Assembly (NCBI GenBank): GCA_004431415.1 | Contig: QPMI01000427.1 | Span: 62,001 to 126,000, forward strand | Direction of reading: 5' to 3' | From: Cyanophora paradoxa | Lineage: Eukaryota; Glaucocystophyceae; Cyanophorales; Cyanophoraceae | DNA: 64,000 nucleotides | Part shown: positions 20,750 through 31,278 of the stretch, piece by piece | Numbering within the stretch: the first letter of the stretch is position 1 | How the letters are laid out: every line of letters begins with the position of its first letter | Position numbers and translations under genes: made by a program | The notes under the pieces: generated by a model | Database searches by the model: none | What the model was told of the DNA's origin: nothing | What the model saw: the letters and a program-made list of their open reading frames with translations, nothing else

Positions 20750-22925
20750 CTTCGTGCGCTAGCGCTGGCGCTGTCGTCGGCCGCAGCGCGGGCTGCTATA
20801 GGTTAACAGGTTAACGAAATCCACCCCCGGCCCCGCAGGCCAGGTTAAGATTTAGGGCGGAGCTTGCCTGAAACCCTACATTCTTCGCTTCACCGGTTGC
20901 GGCCGCGGCCGCGGCCGGATACCGATGTCGATTGATGGCATATGCATATGCGTCGGCGCCGGCGCGTCGCTCCCGAGGCACCGCTTCCGCTAGGTGCTCA
21001 CTCGGTGCTCGCCCTCTGCTGCTTTCCTGTCGGCGGCCAGCGTGGCACACGCTCCGCGGCGTGCTGGAGGGATCCATGGCGCCTGTCTAGATCTCCCAGC
21101 GCTGCCGCTCGCTCTCTGCTCAGCGACCGCACGCTCTAGCTCTACGGCGCCGGCACGAGCGCGTTGCTGATTATGATTACGAGTCGAGGTTCTAGCTGGA
21201 AAAGAAGTGGCCTGTTGCGAACGAAGGCCTTTGGGGTACGTCTCACTCGACCACAGAAGCCCTCGCGTTGCAATTGCCGGCGGCTGGGACGGCTGGGAAC
21301 TGTTCAAAACCAGCAGCGCCCAGCGTCCATTCTGCCATCCACGAGCACGAGTAGGTCCGTGCTGCGAGCCCCAGCTGCTCTCGCCGCAAACTCGTGAACG
21401 CGCGCCCAGGACCGCTCCCAAAGCCCGGCTGCCGAGGAGTGGCCATGGACAGTGGAATGGCAAGCGAGGCGCGACCCGTGCGCATGCCGGCGCGCGCCTC
21501 GCCTGAGCCGAGCTCGAGCCCCTCGTCCTCGTACGCGTCGGCTGCTTCTGCTGCAGCTACGCCCGCTGCAGCCGCGTAGAATCGGAAGCCTGAGCTCAAG
21601 GCGCCGGCGCCTGCATCCGCAAAGAGCGCTCGCGGCGGTGCACGTGCCGCAGGCCTGCTCCTGCGCTCCAGCGTCCGTCGGCGTCGGCGCCAAAAGGCCG
21701 GCGACCCGCGACGGCGCCGACGGCCCGAAGCCCGCCGCCGCCTCTCCGAGCCTGGGGCTGGGCGCCCCGGCCCTGCGCCTCCCTCGGGCACGGCCGCGTC
21801 TGCGCGGGCGTCCGCCGGCGCGAAGCGCGCCGCGCCTCTTTCTGGCAAGCCGACGGTGCGCGCCCTTCCCCCGCCCCGCACCTCGAATTCGTCGACGTCC
21901 TCGGATCTCAGCCGCTGGGCCGACGGTCGGGCGCCGCGGCCGGCGCCACCGCGCCCGCCCGCAGCTCAGCCGCCGCCTCCGCCGCCCCGGTCGCCCCAGC
22001 GAGGCCTCGATCCTCAGCGCCGCCCGCACCCCGTGCCCTAACTGCCGCGCGCGCCCCCGCCCCCGGCGCCCGGCGACCCGCCACGGCCCTCCTAGGCCTC
22101 GGCGCTCACCTCCCAGCATCCACGGCCGCGGCATCGACTGAACTTCGGAACCGGTGTACGAATGCAGCAGACTTTCCAAAAAAAGGCTTCAGCCGACGAT
22201 CCCGACCCCTGCGCCGTCCCTTCCTCCCCTTGCGCCCTGCCGGCCGACCCGTACCCCGAATCCCGCCTCCTCCTCCTCCCGACGACGTCCTAGTGAAGGC
22301 ATGTACCCCTCCATCAGAAAACTGTACCCTCCATGATTCATGTACCCGACAGATCTTCCTACCCCTGGGACCCCGCGAGGTCTTCTGCCGGTGCGCCGAA
22401 CCCTTCCCGGTCCTCCGGGGGTACGCTGTCGCCGCCCCCCCTCTCCTCCACCTCTCAGGGCCCGCCTCCGGTCGCTTTGCGGCCGCCTGCGCAACGCGAT
22501 CCCACGGGTACTCTGAGGCTCGTACTACTCCTACCCTCCCCCCTCCCGATTTCAGAACGCGTACCCCGCAGGTCCGCTGGCCCCGCATCGACGTCCCGAG
22601 CGACATTCCGGGTACCCGGCTTCCGTCCTCTCACGTCCTGTCCAGGGTTCGAATCCCGCCGGCGCCGTCTCAAGGGTGCTACTCTCGGGAGTCCCGCGGG
22701 GCGTCCCTATTCCGTACCTCTGCTCCGGCCGTCTCCAGTGTCCGTATGCGCACCCCGTACCTCCATTTGCCTCTGTACCCCTCTAACGTTCCCCACGACC
22801 GGGCTCCGAACTGGTCCTCGACGCTACCCCCCAACGCCCCTCCCGTGGCCTCATGGGCGACTTTTGGACGTCATCCAAGGTCCCCCGTACCCCCCTCCGA
22901 ATTTCCGTTCCCCCTCTTTCCTCCA
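20750..22925. other. GC-rich stretch of duplication copy 2 without a recognised gene
   Basis: Counterpart of 13400-15570. Open Ala/Pro/Arg frames exist on both strands, but none matches a family I recognise. GTACCC words recur from 22300 onward. VRWPRIDVPSDIP after CGCAG at about 22573 may be a short exon. Confidence 0.4.
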
Positions 22926-22937
22926 CATTCACTCCAG

Positions 22938-23620
22938 GGAGATCCCCGATTTTCGGGCGCTGGCGTCCGTTTCTGGCCTCGCGCGCCTCTCGATCCGGCA
23001 CGTGCAGCTTTCATTCCGCTACCTCCTCCCGTCTGCTCCCCTTGTCTTCCCCCCCCTCCCCCCCCCCCCCCCCCCCCCCCCCCCACACACACACACAGTC
23101 CCGCCCCCTTCTCTTCTTCTGAATTTGATCCGCAGGCCCAAGCCCTGGCTGGAGCCGAACGCGAGACGCCGCCCGAGGAACGCGTACCCCCTCGCCGTCC
23201 TCGCCTCCCTGGCCCCCCTCGGCCCCTCCCTCTCCCACCTCTCGCTGGCCGTCGAGATCTGACCCCCTGGCTCGGCCTCGTTCCCCTTTCTTAATTTCGC
23301 GCAGGCTCTCAGGATCCGGAGGCGCCGGCCCAAACCGTCCCGGGCCGCCTACCCCCCATCCTCGATGCCCTCCGCCCACTTGTCGCCCTCCGCAGGTACC
23401 CTTCCCTAGCCATCCATACCCCTCTTCTTTTCAATCATGTACCCCCGGCGTGGGAAAGGGGGGCGACTGGATCGATACCCCCCTAGGCCTCCCCGGCCCT
23501 CCTGCACCCTTGTACCCTCCTTCGAGCCCGCCCGCAGGCTCCCAGGATCCAGAAGGCCTACCCTCTCGTCGATGCCCTCTAGGAGTTATCATAATATTTT
23601 CCGCTCCCTCCTTTCTCTTT
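22938..23620 (+). CDS. Leucine-rich-repeat-like gene fragment, copy 2
   Basis: Candidate exons are EIPDFRALASVSGLARLSI (about 22938-23015), then YPLAVLASLAPLGPSLSHLS followed by LAVE (about 23137-23255), then ALRIRRRRPKPSRAAYP (after GCGCAG at about 23305), then APRIQKAYPLVDAL with a stop at about 23580. The last two are similar to each other, as expected for LRR units. Introns start GTACCC or are C-rich. No N-terminal domain or Met can be placed. Tentative. Confidence 0.35.
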
Positions 23621-24381
23621 CTCTATTTCTCTCTTTCCTTGATTTTTCTTAATGCAAAAAAAATTAATACTATCTAGCCCGCCGGATATTATCAAACTAT
23701 ATATATAGCCCACGTGCACCCGTTCCACAGATCTAGAATTGCCCCCTTGAATCCGGAAAGAATAAATTAAAAATGTTGATATTGGTTGCAAAGATCGTCG
23801 CCTTGGACCGTCGCGATCGGACGCCACATGCACCGTGGCACGCGCGCCGCTGAACTCGAAGTTGCCCCTACCGTTTTATAATATATGGTAACTTAGGACG
23901 TGAGTTAAAGAAATCACGGTGTCGAGCTCACAGCCTGAAAGTGTCCACATCATTGAATCGAACACACTGTGCCACTGGGATTGAAGCTTGGAAGCTTGGA
24001 CGTATACATGATCGTTACTAGGTTAGGTAATGAAAAATTGAAGCTTAAGAATTGAAGCCTAGTAGGTAAGAGCAGAACTAGGAGCAGGAACAGAATTCGA
24101 AAGCGGACCAGGCGGATCAACAGCATGCATAATATAAGGACAGTCAGAGGGCCAGGCTCCTGATCACACATCAAATTAAATCATCAAATCATGAAATCAT
24201 GATCACAATGCATCTGTCGACGTTGTTCACTGCAACTATAATAGTATTGGAGATCCTAGAACGAGGCCTGCCTTCTGAACTTCATTTCCGAACTTCTAAA
24301 TCTTGCTGAAACTCACACTAAATGTATCGTAACTATAAATAGTATGTAGAAGTAGGCGCTTTAGCTTCTGGGCAGCTGGAT
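23621..24381. other. AT-richer intergenic spacer
   Basis: Much lower GC than the surroundings, with several ATTGAAGCTT-like repeats (23980-24060). At 23690-23746 it carries the second copy of the sequence inserted at 15383. No exon recognised. It separates the duplicated block from the minus-strand secreted-module genes. Confidence 0.5.
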
Positions 24382-27300
24382 CTAGATCTGGAGCTGCTGG
24401 CAGCCGCCCCCGAGCATGGGGTACTTTACGCAGAGGCTGGCGGCGGCCCTGAGCACGGGGGCCGGGCCCATGCCGAAGGGGTAGAGGGCGAGCGGGGCGT
24501 GGCCGGAGGTCTCAGCGCCCGGGACGCGCGAGACGACGACCAGGTTCGCCTGGCACGGCGACCTGCGCGCGCGCATCAGCTCGAGTCGAGCGCTCGGTTC
24601 GCATCGCGATCGAGAAGGAGACGGATAAAATTTATTTCAAGTTGGGCTCGCCTGCCGTCCGCGCCGGGGCACATGTCGAGGTAGAGGCCGGAGGGCAGGT
24701 AGAGGGTGGCGGAGCTCGAGAACGCCGAGTAGACCTGACGGAGGCCCACGCGTCTCGTGGTCAGATGCTGATCGGGAGAAAGTGCACCAAGCTCCAGCAG
24801 CAGAGCAGCGCTAGATTTAAGACGGACCAGGGAGCACTGGGGGGCGAAGGCGACGAGGAACGCGGGGCAGACGTAGACGTCGGCGGTGGGGTACGAGGGG
24901 GACCACGAGACGGTGCAGGGCGAGCCGACCGAGCACGTCACTCGCGTAGAGAACGACCCGCCCAGCAGGAGCTGGCCCTGCAGCGGGACCGCTGGGGGCG
25001 AGACGCCGACTCACGCGTACGAAGCGAGACGCGCGTTCGCATACGCATGGGTCATACGGCACGCACGTGGCAGCAGAGCGACGGGCCGGTACCCGATGAG
25101 GTTGTAGTTCGGCTGGCTGTAGTCCATCGTGCCCACCACCACGAAATTTGCAGAGCAGGCACTCCTGGGCCCGCAGATATCGGCGTCAGTGCAGGCTCCC
25201 GCAGCACCAGAGAAGAACGCTGCTAGCGCTAGCGCTGACGCACCCCGACGGTCCGCAGATGTAAACGAAGGTCGAGGCGCTAAGCGAGAAACCACTCCAC
25301 ACTTGTCCGAACTGCGCATGCACACACACCGTTACTCCACCGAGGATCACGTGCACCCGTTTTCAATGGCGAGAGCAGCAGACGCCATATGCTTGCCACG
25401 GAAAGAACGCGCGATCGGAATTGTAAGCGATTGCGAGTATATGTAAATAGAGGCAAGGCGATCATGTCTCTCGAAAAGATCTAGACCAGCGGGTTACGAT
25501 CGTGTATACTTTGATTTGAGCTTAGTTGTTTCTAATGCACAGAGCGCCAATCGCGAATGCTTCTCACCGAATAACAGGGGCTGGGCGGCATGCCTGGAGC
25601 GTACGAGGGTTCCGGGTTTGTGACGTTTGCCGGGCACAGGTACAGGTGGGCGTTGATCGGGAAGTTGCTCCAGGAGGCAGAGCAGGACTGCCCCACGGCG
25701 CAGGAGGCACTAGTAGACGCGGCCAACTCAATCGCCAGTTTCACGTCGCCTGCGCGCCGGACAACAAGAGTCCCACACCCGTGAACATGATCATGAGAAC
25801 AACCAAGCGCAAAAGCGACATCAACGCACCCGTGTGCGGCTGCAGCGTTAGTGAGCGATTCCCCTGAATCCCTCCGAACAGTGCAGACCGCACGACCCAG
25901 TTGACTTCGCAGTCTGCTCCTCTGCAAATACGCGCACATTGGCAATGTGAGCGCGCGCTGGCTATAGCAATGACTGCACATGCATATGGTGGCAGCGAAG
26001 CGATTAAAGGCGATCATTGTCATCACGCCTCCACAATAAAAACGCTAACCGTTGAATGGGCCTGTTGCAAAAGCGCTAGCTATAGCCATCACATGTGCGC
26101 ATACAAATGCGCACCCGGCGGAGGGGCAGAGAAGCGTGTGGCTCTCAGCGGGCAGCTTGGGGACCATGTAGTAGCCCGATTGTTGCAACGTTCGGTTCGT
26201 AACCTGCACATGTGCAAGCGGCGCATGTTAGTCGGGCGTCGGCGCACAGGCCGCGGCCGGGTGGGGGGGAGATGCTGGCGGTCCCCTGGCCTGCTAGCTA
26301 TAGCCTGCAGCTGCTGGCCTGCTGGCACTCTGATCGAATGCTTCAAACCTAGGTCTTGAGAATAACGACGTTGTCTAGCTATAGCGACTAACGATGAGAA
26401 TCATGGCCGGGCCACGCACAAACACGCAATCGGCGCTGCCAGGGCTGTACGAAGTGACACCGGCGGAGCACAGGTACACGTCCGCATCGGCGTAGACAGT
26501 CATGTCGGTCCAGCCAACAACACAGTATGCGCCAGCCCGGCACCGCGTGCTGGATACCCACGAGACCCACAGTGGGGTCGTCGCTGCAAAAACAATATTA
26601 CTCTCGGGTACGGATATCGATGTGGAGGTGCGATATCAATATCAATCAATCAAAAACGAAGTGCAGGCCAGGGCTACAGCTATGTGAATATCCGCAGGAA
26701 AGCAGAAAGCGCACGTGGAGTGAGGGTTACCGCCCGGTGCCCGATGAGGTTGTAGTTCGGCTGGCTGTAGTCCATCGTGCCCACCACCACGAAATTTGCA
26801 GAGCAGGCACTCCTGGGCCCGCAGATGTCGGCGTCAGTGCAGGCTCCCGCAGCACCAGAGAAGAACGCTGCTAGCGCTAGCGCTGACGCACCCCGACGGT
26901 CCGCAGATGTAAACGAAGGTCGAGGCGCTAAGCGAGAAACCACTCCACACTTGTCCGAACTGCGCATGCACACACACCGTTACTCCACCGAGGATCACGT
27001 GCACCCGTTTTCAATGGCGAGAGCAGCAGACGCCATATGCTTGCCACGGAAAGAACGCGCGATCGGAATTGTAAGCGATTGCGAGTATATGTAAATAGAG
27101 GCAAGGCGATCATGTCTCTCGAAAAGATCTAGACCAGCGGGTTACGATCGTGTATACTTTGATTTGAGCTTAGTTGTTTCTAATGCACAGAGCGCCAATC
27201 GTGAATGCTTCTCACCGAATAACAGGGGCTGGGCGGCATGCCTGGAGCGTACGAGGGTTCCGGGTTTGTGACGTTTGCCGGGCACAGGTACAGGTGGGCG

Positions 27301-29987
27301 TTGATCGGGAAGTTGCTCCAGGAGGCAGAGCAGGACTGCCCCACGGCGCAGGAGGCACTAGTAGACGCGGCCAACTCAATCGCCAGTTTCACGTCGCCTG
27401 CGCGCCGGACAACAAGAGTCCCACACCCGTGAACATGATCATGAGAACAACCAAGCGCAAAAGCGACATCAACGCACCCGTGTGCGGCTGCAGCGTTAGT
27501 GAGCGATTCCCCTGAATCCCTTCGAACAGTGCAGACCGCACGACCCAGTTGACTTCGCAGTCCGCTCCTCTGCAAATACGCGCACATTGGCAATGTGAGC
27601 GCGCGCTGGCTATAGCAATGACTGCACTATGCATATGGTGGCAGCGAAGCGATTAAAGGCGATCATTGTCATCACGCCTCCACAATAAAAACGCTAACCG
27701 TTGAATGGGCCTATTGCAAAAGCGCTAGCTATAGCCATCACATGTGCGCATACAAATGCGCACCCAGCGGAGGGGCAGAGAAGCGTGTGGCTCTCAGCGG
27801 GCAGCTTGGGGACCATGTAGTAGCCCGACTGTTGCGACGTTCGGTTCGTAACCTGCACATGTGCAAGCGGCGCATGTTAGTCGGGCGTCGGCGCACAGGC
27901 CGCGGCCGGGTGGGGGGGAGATGCTGGCGGTCCCCTGGCCTGCTAGCTATAGCCTGCAGCTGCTGGCCTGCTGGCACTCTGATCGAATGCTTCAAACCTA
28001 GGTCTTGAGAATAACGACGTTGTCTAGCTATAGCGACTAACGATGAGAATCATGGCCGGGCCACGCACAAACACGCAATCGGCGCTGCCAGGGCTGTACG
28101 AAGTGACACCGGCGGAGCACAGGTACACGTCCGCATCGGCGTAGACAGTCATGTCGGTCCAGCCAACAACACAGTATGCGCCAGCCCGGCACCGCGTGCT
28201 GGATACCCACGAGACCCACAGTGGGGTCGTCGCTGCAAAAACAATATTACTCTCGGGTACGGATATCGATGTGGAGGTGCGATATCAATATCAATCAATC
28301 AAAAACGAAGTGCAGGCCAGGGCTACAGCTATGTGAATATCCGCAGGAAAGCAGAAAGCGCACGTGGAGTGAGGGTTACCGCCCGGTGCCCGATGAGGTT
28401 GTAGTTCGGCTGGCTGTAGTCCATCGTGCCCACCACCACGAAATTTGCAGAGCAGGCACTCCTGGGCCCGCAGATATCGGCGTCAGTGCAGGCTCCCGCA
28501 GCACCAGAGAAGAACGCTGCTAGCGCTAGCGCTGACGCACCCCGACGGTCCGCAGATGTAAACGAAGGTCGAGGCGCTAAGCGAGAAACCACTCCACACT
28601 TGTCCGAACTGCGCATGCACACACACCGTTACTCCACCGAGGATCACGTGCACCCGTTTTCAATGGCGAGAGCAGCAGACGCCATATGCTTGCCACGGAA
28701 AGAACGCGCGATCGGAATTGTAAGCGATTGCGAGTATATGTAAATAGAGGCAAGGCGATCATGTCTCTCGAAAAGATCTAGACCAGCGGGTTACGATCGT
28801 GTATACTTTGATTTGAGCTTAGTTGTTTCTAATGCACAGAGCGCCAATCGCGAATGCTTCTCACCGAATAACAGGGGCTGGGCGGCATGCCTGGAGCGTA
28901 CGAGGGTTCCGGGTTTGTGACGTTTGCCGGGCACAGGTACAGGTGGGCGTTGATCGGGAAGTTGCTCCAGGAGGCAGAGCAGGACTGCCCCACGGCGCAG
29001 GAGGCACTAGTAGACGCGGCCAACTCAATCGCCAGTTTCACGTCGCCTGCGCGCCGGACAACAAGAGTCCCACACCCGTGAACATGATCATGAGAACAAC
29101 CAAGCGCAAAAGCGACATCAACGCACCCGTGTGCGGCTGCAGCGTTAGTGAGCGATTCCCCTGAATCCCTCCGAACAGTGCAGACCGCACGACCCAGTTG
29201 ACTTCGCAGTCCGCTCCTCTGCAAATACGCGCACATTGGCAATGTGAGCGCGCGCTGGCTATAGCAATGACTGCACTATGCATATGGTGGCAGCGAAGCG
29301 ATTAAAGGCGATCATTGTCATCACGCCTCCACAATAAAAACGCTAACCGTTGAATGGGCCTATTGCAAAAGCGCTAGCTATAGCCATCACACGTGCGCAT
29401 ACAAATGCGCACCCGGCGGAGGGGCAGAGAAGCGTGTGGCTCTCAGCGGGCAGCTTGGGGACCATGTAGTAACCCGACTGTTGCGACGTTCGGTTCGTAA
29501 CCTGCACATGTGCAAGCGGCGCATGTTAGTCGGGCGTCGGCGCACAGGCCGCGGCCGGGTGGGGGGGAGATGCTGGCGGTCCCCTAGGCCTGGCGCCGGC
29601 CTGCTAGCTATAGCCTGCATGCGCAGCTGCTGGCCTGCTGGCACTCTGATCGAATGCTTCAAACCTAGGTCTTGAGAATAACGACGTTGTCTAGCTATAG
29701 CGACTAACGATGAGAATCATGGCCGGGCCACGCACAAACACGCAATCTGCGCTGCCAGGGCTGTACGAAGTGACACCGGCGGAGCACAGGTACACGTCCG
29801 CATCTCCATACGTGTCACTGTTCCAGCCGACAACACAGTATGCGCCAGCCCGGCACCGCGTGCTGGATACCGACGAGACCCACACCGGGCTGCCCTGCCA
29901 AGCCTGCGCGTCCGCTGTGCAGGCTAGAAGCGCCCCGAAGATGACAATCGCGAGCGTGCAGGCGATCCTGGCTGCAGCTGGCGCCAT
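24382..29987 (-). CDS. Secreted Cys-module protein gene or gene cluster
   Basis: On the minus strand, the 5' exon starts at the Met at 29987 with a clear signal peptide (MAPAAARIACTLAIVIFGAL, cleavage probably after ADA) and the module STRCRAGAYCVVGW...DADVYLCSAG. After a GTGCGT donor, the next exon (from 29501) reads SQQSGYYMVPKLPAESHTLL. Further exons repeat the pattern C-x3-G-x2-C-x-V-x-W...YLC: SCAVGQSCSASWSNFP...LYLCPANV, then RSACSANFVVVGTMDYSQP. The most 3' version is TCSVGSPCTVSW...DVYVCPA followed by SPCQANLVVVSRV and a stop at 24382-24384. The C-W-DVYLC pattern loosely recalls the Kre9/KNH GPI-anchored wall domain (weak). Not every intron phase could be reconciled, so this may be one long gene or several small secreted-protein genes. 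A second signal-like segment (MSLLRLVVLMIMFTGVGLLL) occurs in each repeat unit. Confidence 0.45.
25092..26739 (-). repeat. 1.65 kb tandem unit A
   Basis: First of three near-identical units (marker GATGAGGTTGTAGTTCGG at 25095, 26743, 28392; spacing 1648 and 1649). It carries one set of the Cys-module exons. It differs from units B and C by only scattered changes; its left edge differs in sequence (CACGTGGCAGCAGAGCGACG). Confidence 0.92.
26740..28388 (-). repeat. 1.65 kb tandem unit B
   Basis: Middle unit. The E4-type exon ends LIGHRA here and in unit C but LIGYRP in unit A, through GTACC versus GCACC immediately after ATCGG. Its AG-proximal exon begins TTPLWVSWVSSTRCRAG without a signal peptide, unlike the outermost unit. 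Confidence 0.92.
28389..29890 (-). repeat. 1.65 kb tandem unit C, ending at the signal-peptide exon
   Basis: Third unit. Strong identity to A and B runs to about 29806 and weaker similarity to about 29890, where the signal-peptide exon replaces the internal-exon boundary. It contains three 6 bp palindromic insertions between 29586 and 29625 that are absent from A and B. Confidence 0.88.
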
Positions 29988-30104
29988 CGCGCTACGCTCG
30001 CTGCAAAAGTTGACCGCTGGAAGCTTCTGAACCCCGTACCCCGGTGCGTGAGCCGCCCTCGAACCGGCCATCGATATCAGCTTGCGAACTTGGAATTTGA
30101 ATTC

Positions 30105-30120
30105 GAATTACCGGTATACC
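30105..30120. repeat. LINE target-site duplication, left copy
   Basis: GAATTACCGGTATACC, identical to 36790-36805, immediately followed on the plus strand by a T run (the LINE poly-A tail on the minus strand). Confidence 0.9.
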
Positions 30121-30232
30121 TTTTTTTTTGAGAGACTACGGTGGGGCGAACCCCCCGTAGGTAGTGATATTAAAGACAACAAAGCAATCACAAATCAAAG
30201 ATACAGTAAACTAGCACAAAATATATACAGAA

Positions 30233-31228
30233 TCAAGAGGGATCACGAGAAAGGACACGATCAGAAGAACGCAAAAGATAAGGAGAACGAGCACGAGGAG
30301 AAGGAGTAGAAGAGCTCAAGGGCGTCGATGCAGAAGTACTAGTCACACTAGAACGACGAGGAGCACGGGGACGCAGCAAATAAGGAGAACGAGCACGAGG
30401 AACTACAGTCGAAGACGAAGATCTAGACGAAGACGACAAGACAGAGCTAACAGCAGAACTAGAAGACGTAGTCGCAGGAGGCAAAGGCGGTAGAACAGTA
30501 GGAGAGGCGAAACGTAGGACACCACTAGAGGGGAAAGTCGAAGCTGGCGGAGTGTCTAAACGGAATCGAGATTGTAGAGTTGGTAAAACAATGGACGGCT
30601 GAAGACTAATCTGAGGAACTGGGGACGACACGAGGAAAGGGGCAGAGCTCGGGTGCAGACTCGGAATCGGCAGTATAAGAGGAGGGGCGAAACGCAAGCC
30701 AGTAGTGACAGGGAAGGCAGACGATGGGGCTGAACCAGGCGGGAGAGGCAAATATAGCGAAGTAGAAGAGAGAGAAGGGTACACACGAGGAACGTCACCA
30801 TACACAAAATACTCGCTGCCAAAAACTATACGGTCTGACGGTCGCTGAAGATAAAGAGGCGGAACTGCCTGAGGGCTAACAGTGAGAGATGGAGGAGGAA
30901 GAGGCAGAGCTAACGACAAAGGGAACGGAATCAAAGGTACAGGGAAGGCATGGAATACACGAGGAACTGGAAGGTGGAGGGGGCCAGTGCTCCTAACTAA
31001 CATCGATGAAGCATCTGATGGAGGTGACGGCAAAACAACTGAGGGTAAACTAAGTTGAGGTGAAGCGAAGATTGATACAAGACTATCATGAATCAAAGGG
31101 GGCCATGCAGGAACCGGCGGGCGAGGTGGATCTGGCGGGACAGCCAGAGGGGAAGCCGAAGGTACAGGAGAGGAAAGCCGCAGGCGCCGAGACACATGGA
31201 CAGGGGACGGATCGGCATCGGGAGGCAA
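30233..31228 (-). pseudogene. LINE 3' Ser/Pro-rich reading frame
   Basis: A 331-codon open frame rich in Ser, Pro and Leu, with the motif RARSPYLLR occurring twice near its end. It follows the main LINE frame with a further frame change. It is probably a low-complexity C-terminal extension of the polyprotein. No domain recognised. Confidence 0.5.
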
Positions 31229-31278
31229 GGTTGAATTCGACGGAGACCGGGGGCGGCGGATTCGTGAAACGGAAGGTA

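Larger units (their letters stand above)
17740..23247 (+). repeat. Segmental duplication, copy 2
   Basis: Partner of 10428-15886. It starts in the intron before the Bles03 SGKWL exon and ends in a leucine-rich-like exon, both of which are continuous in this copy. It is therefore the likely source, and copy 1 the insertion (inference). Copy-specific features are the AT microsatellite at 20075-20147 and a roughly 50 bp insertion near 21605-21655 rich in palindromes. Confidence 0.93.

Noticed and set aside
17740-23247. Simple tandem duplication of the whole Bles03 locus
   Set aside because: The 5' Bles03 exons and minisatellite are not duplicated, and the edges of copy 1 lie within two other coding regions, so a copied insertion fits better.
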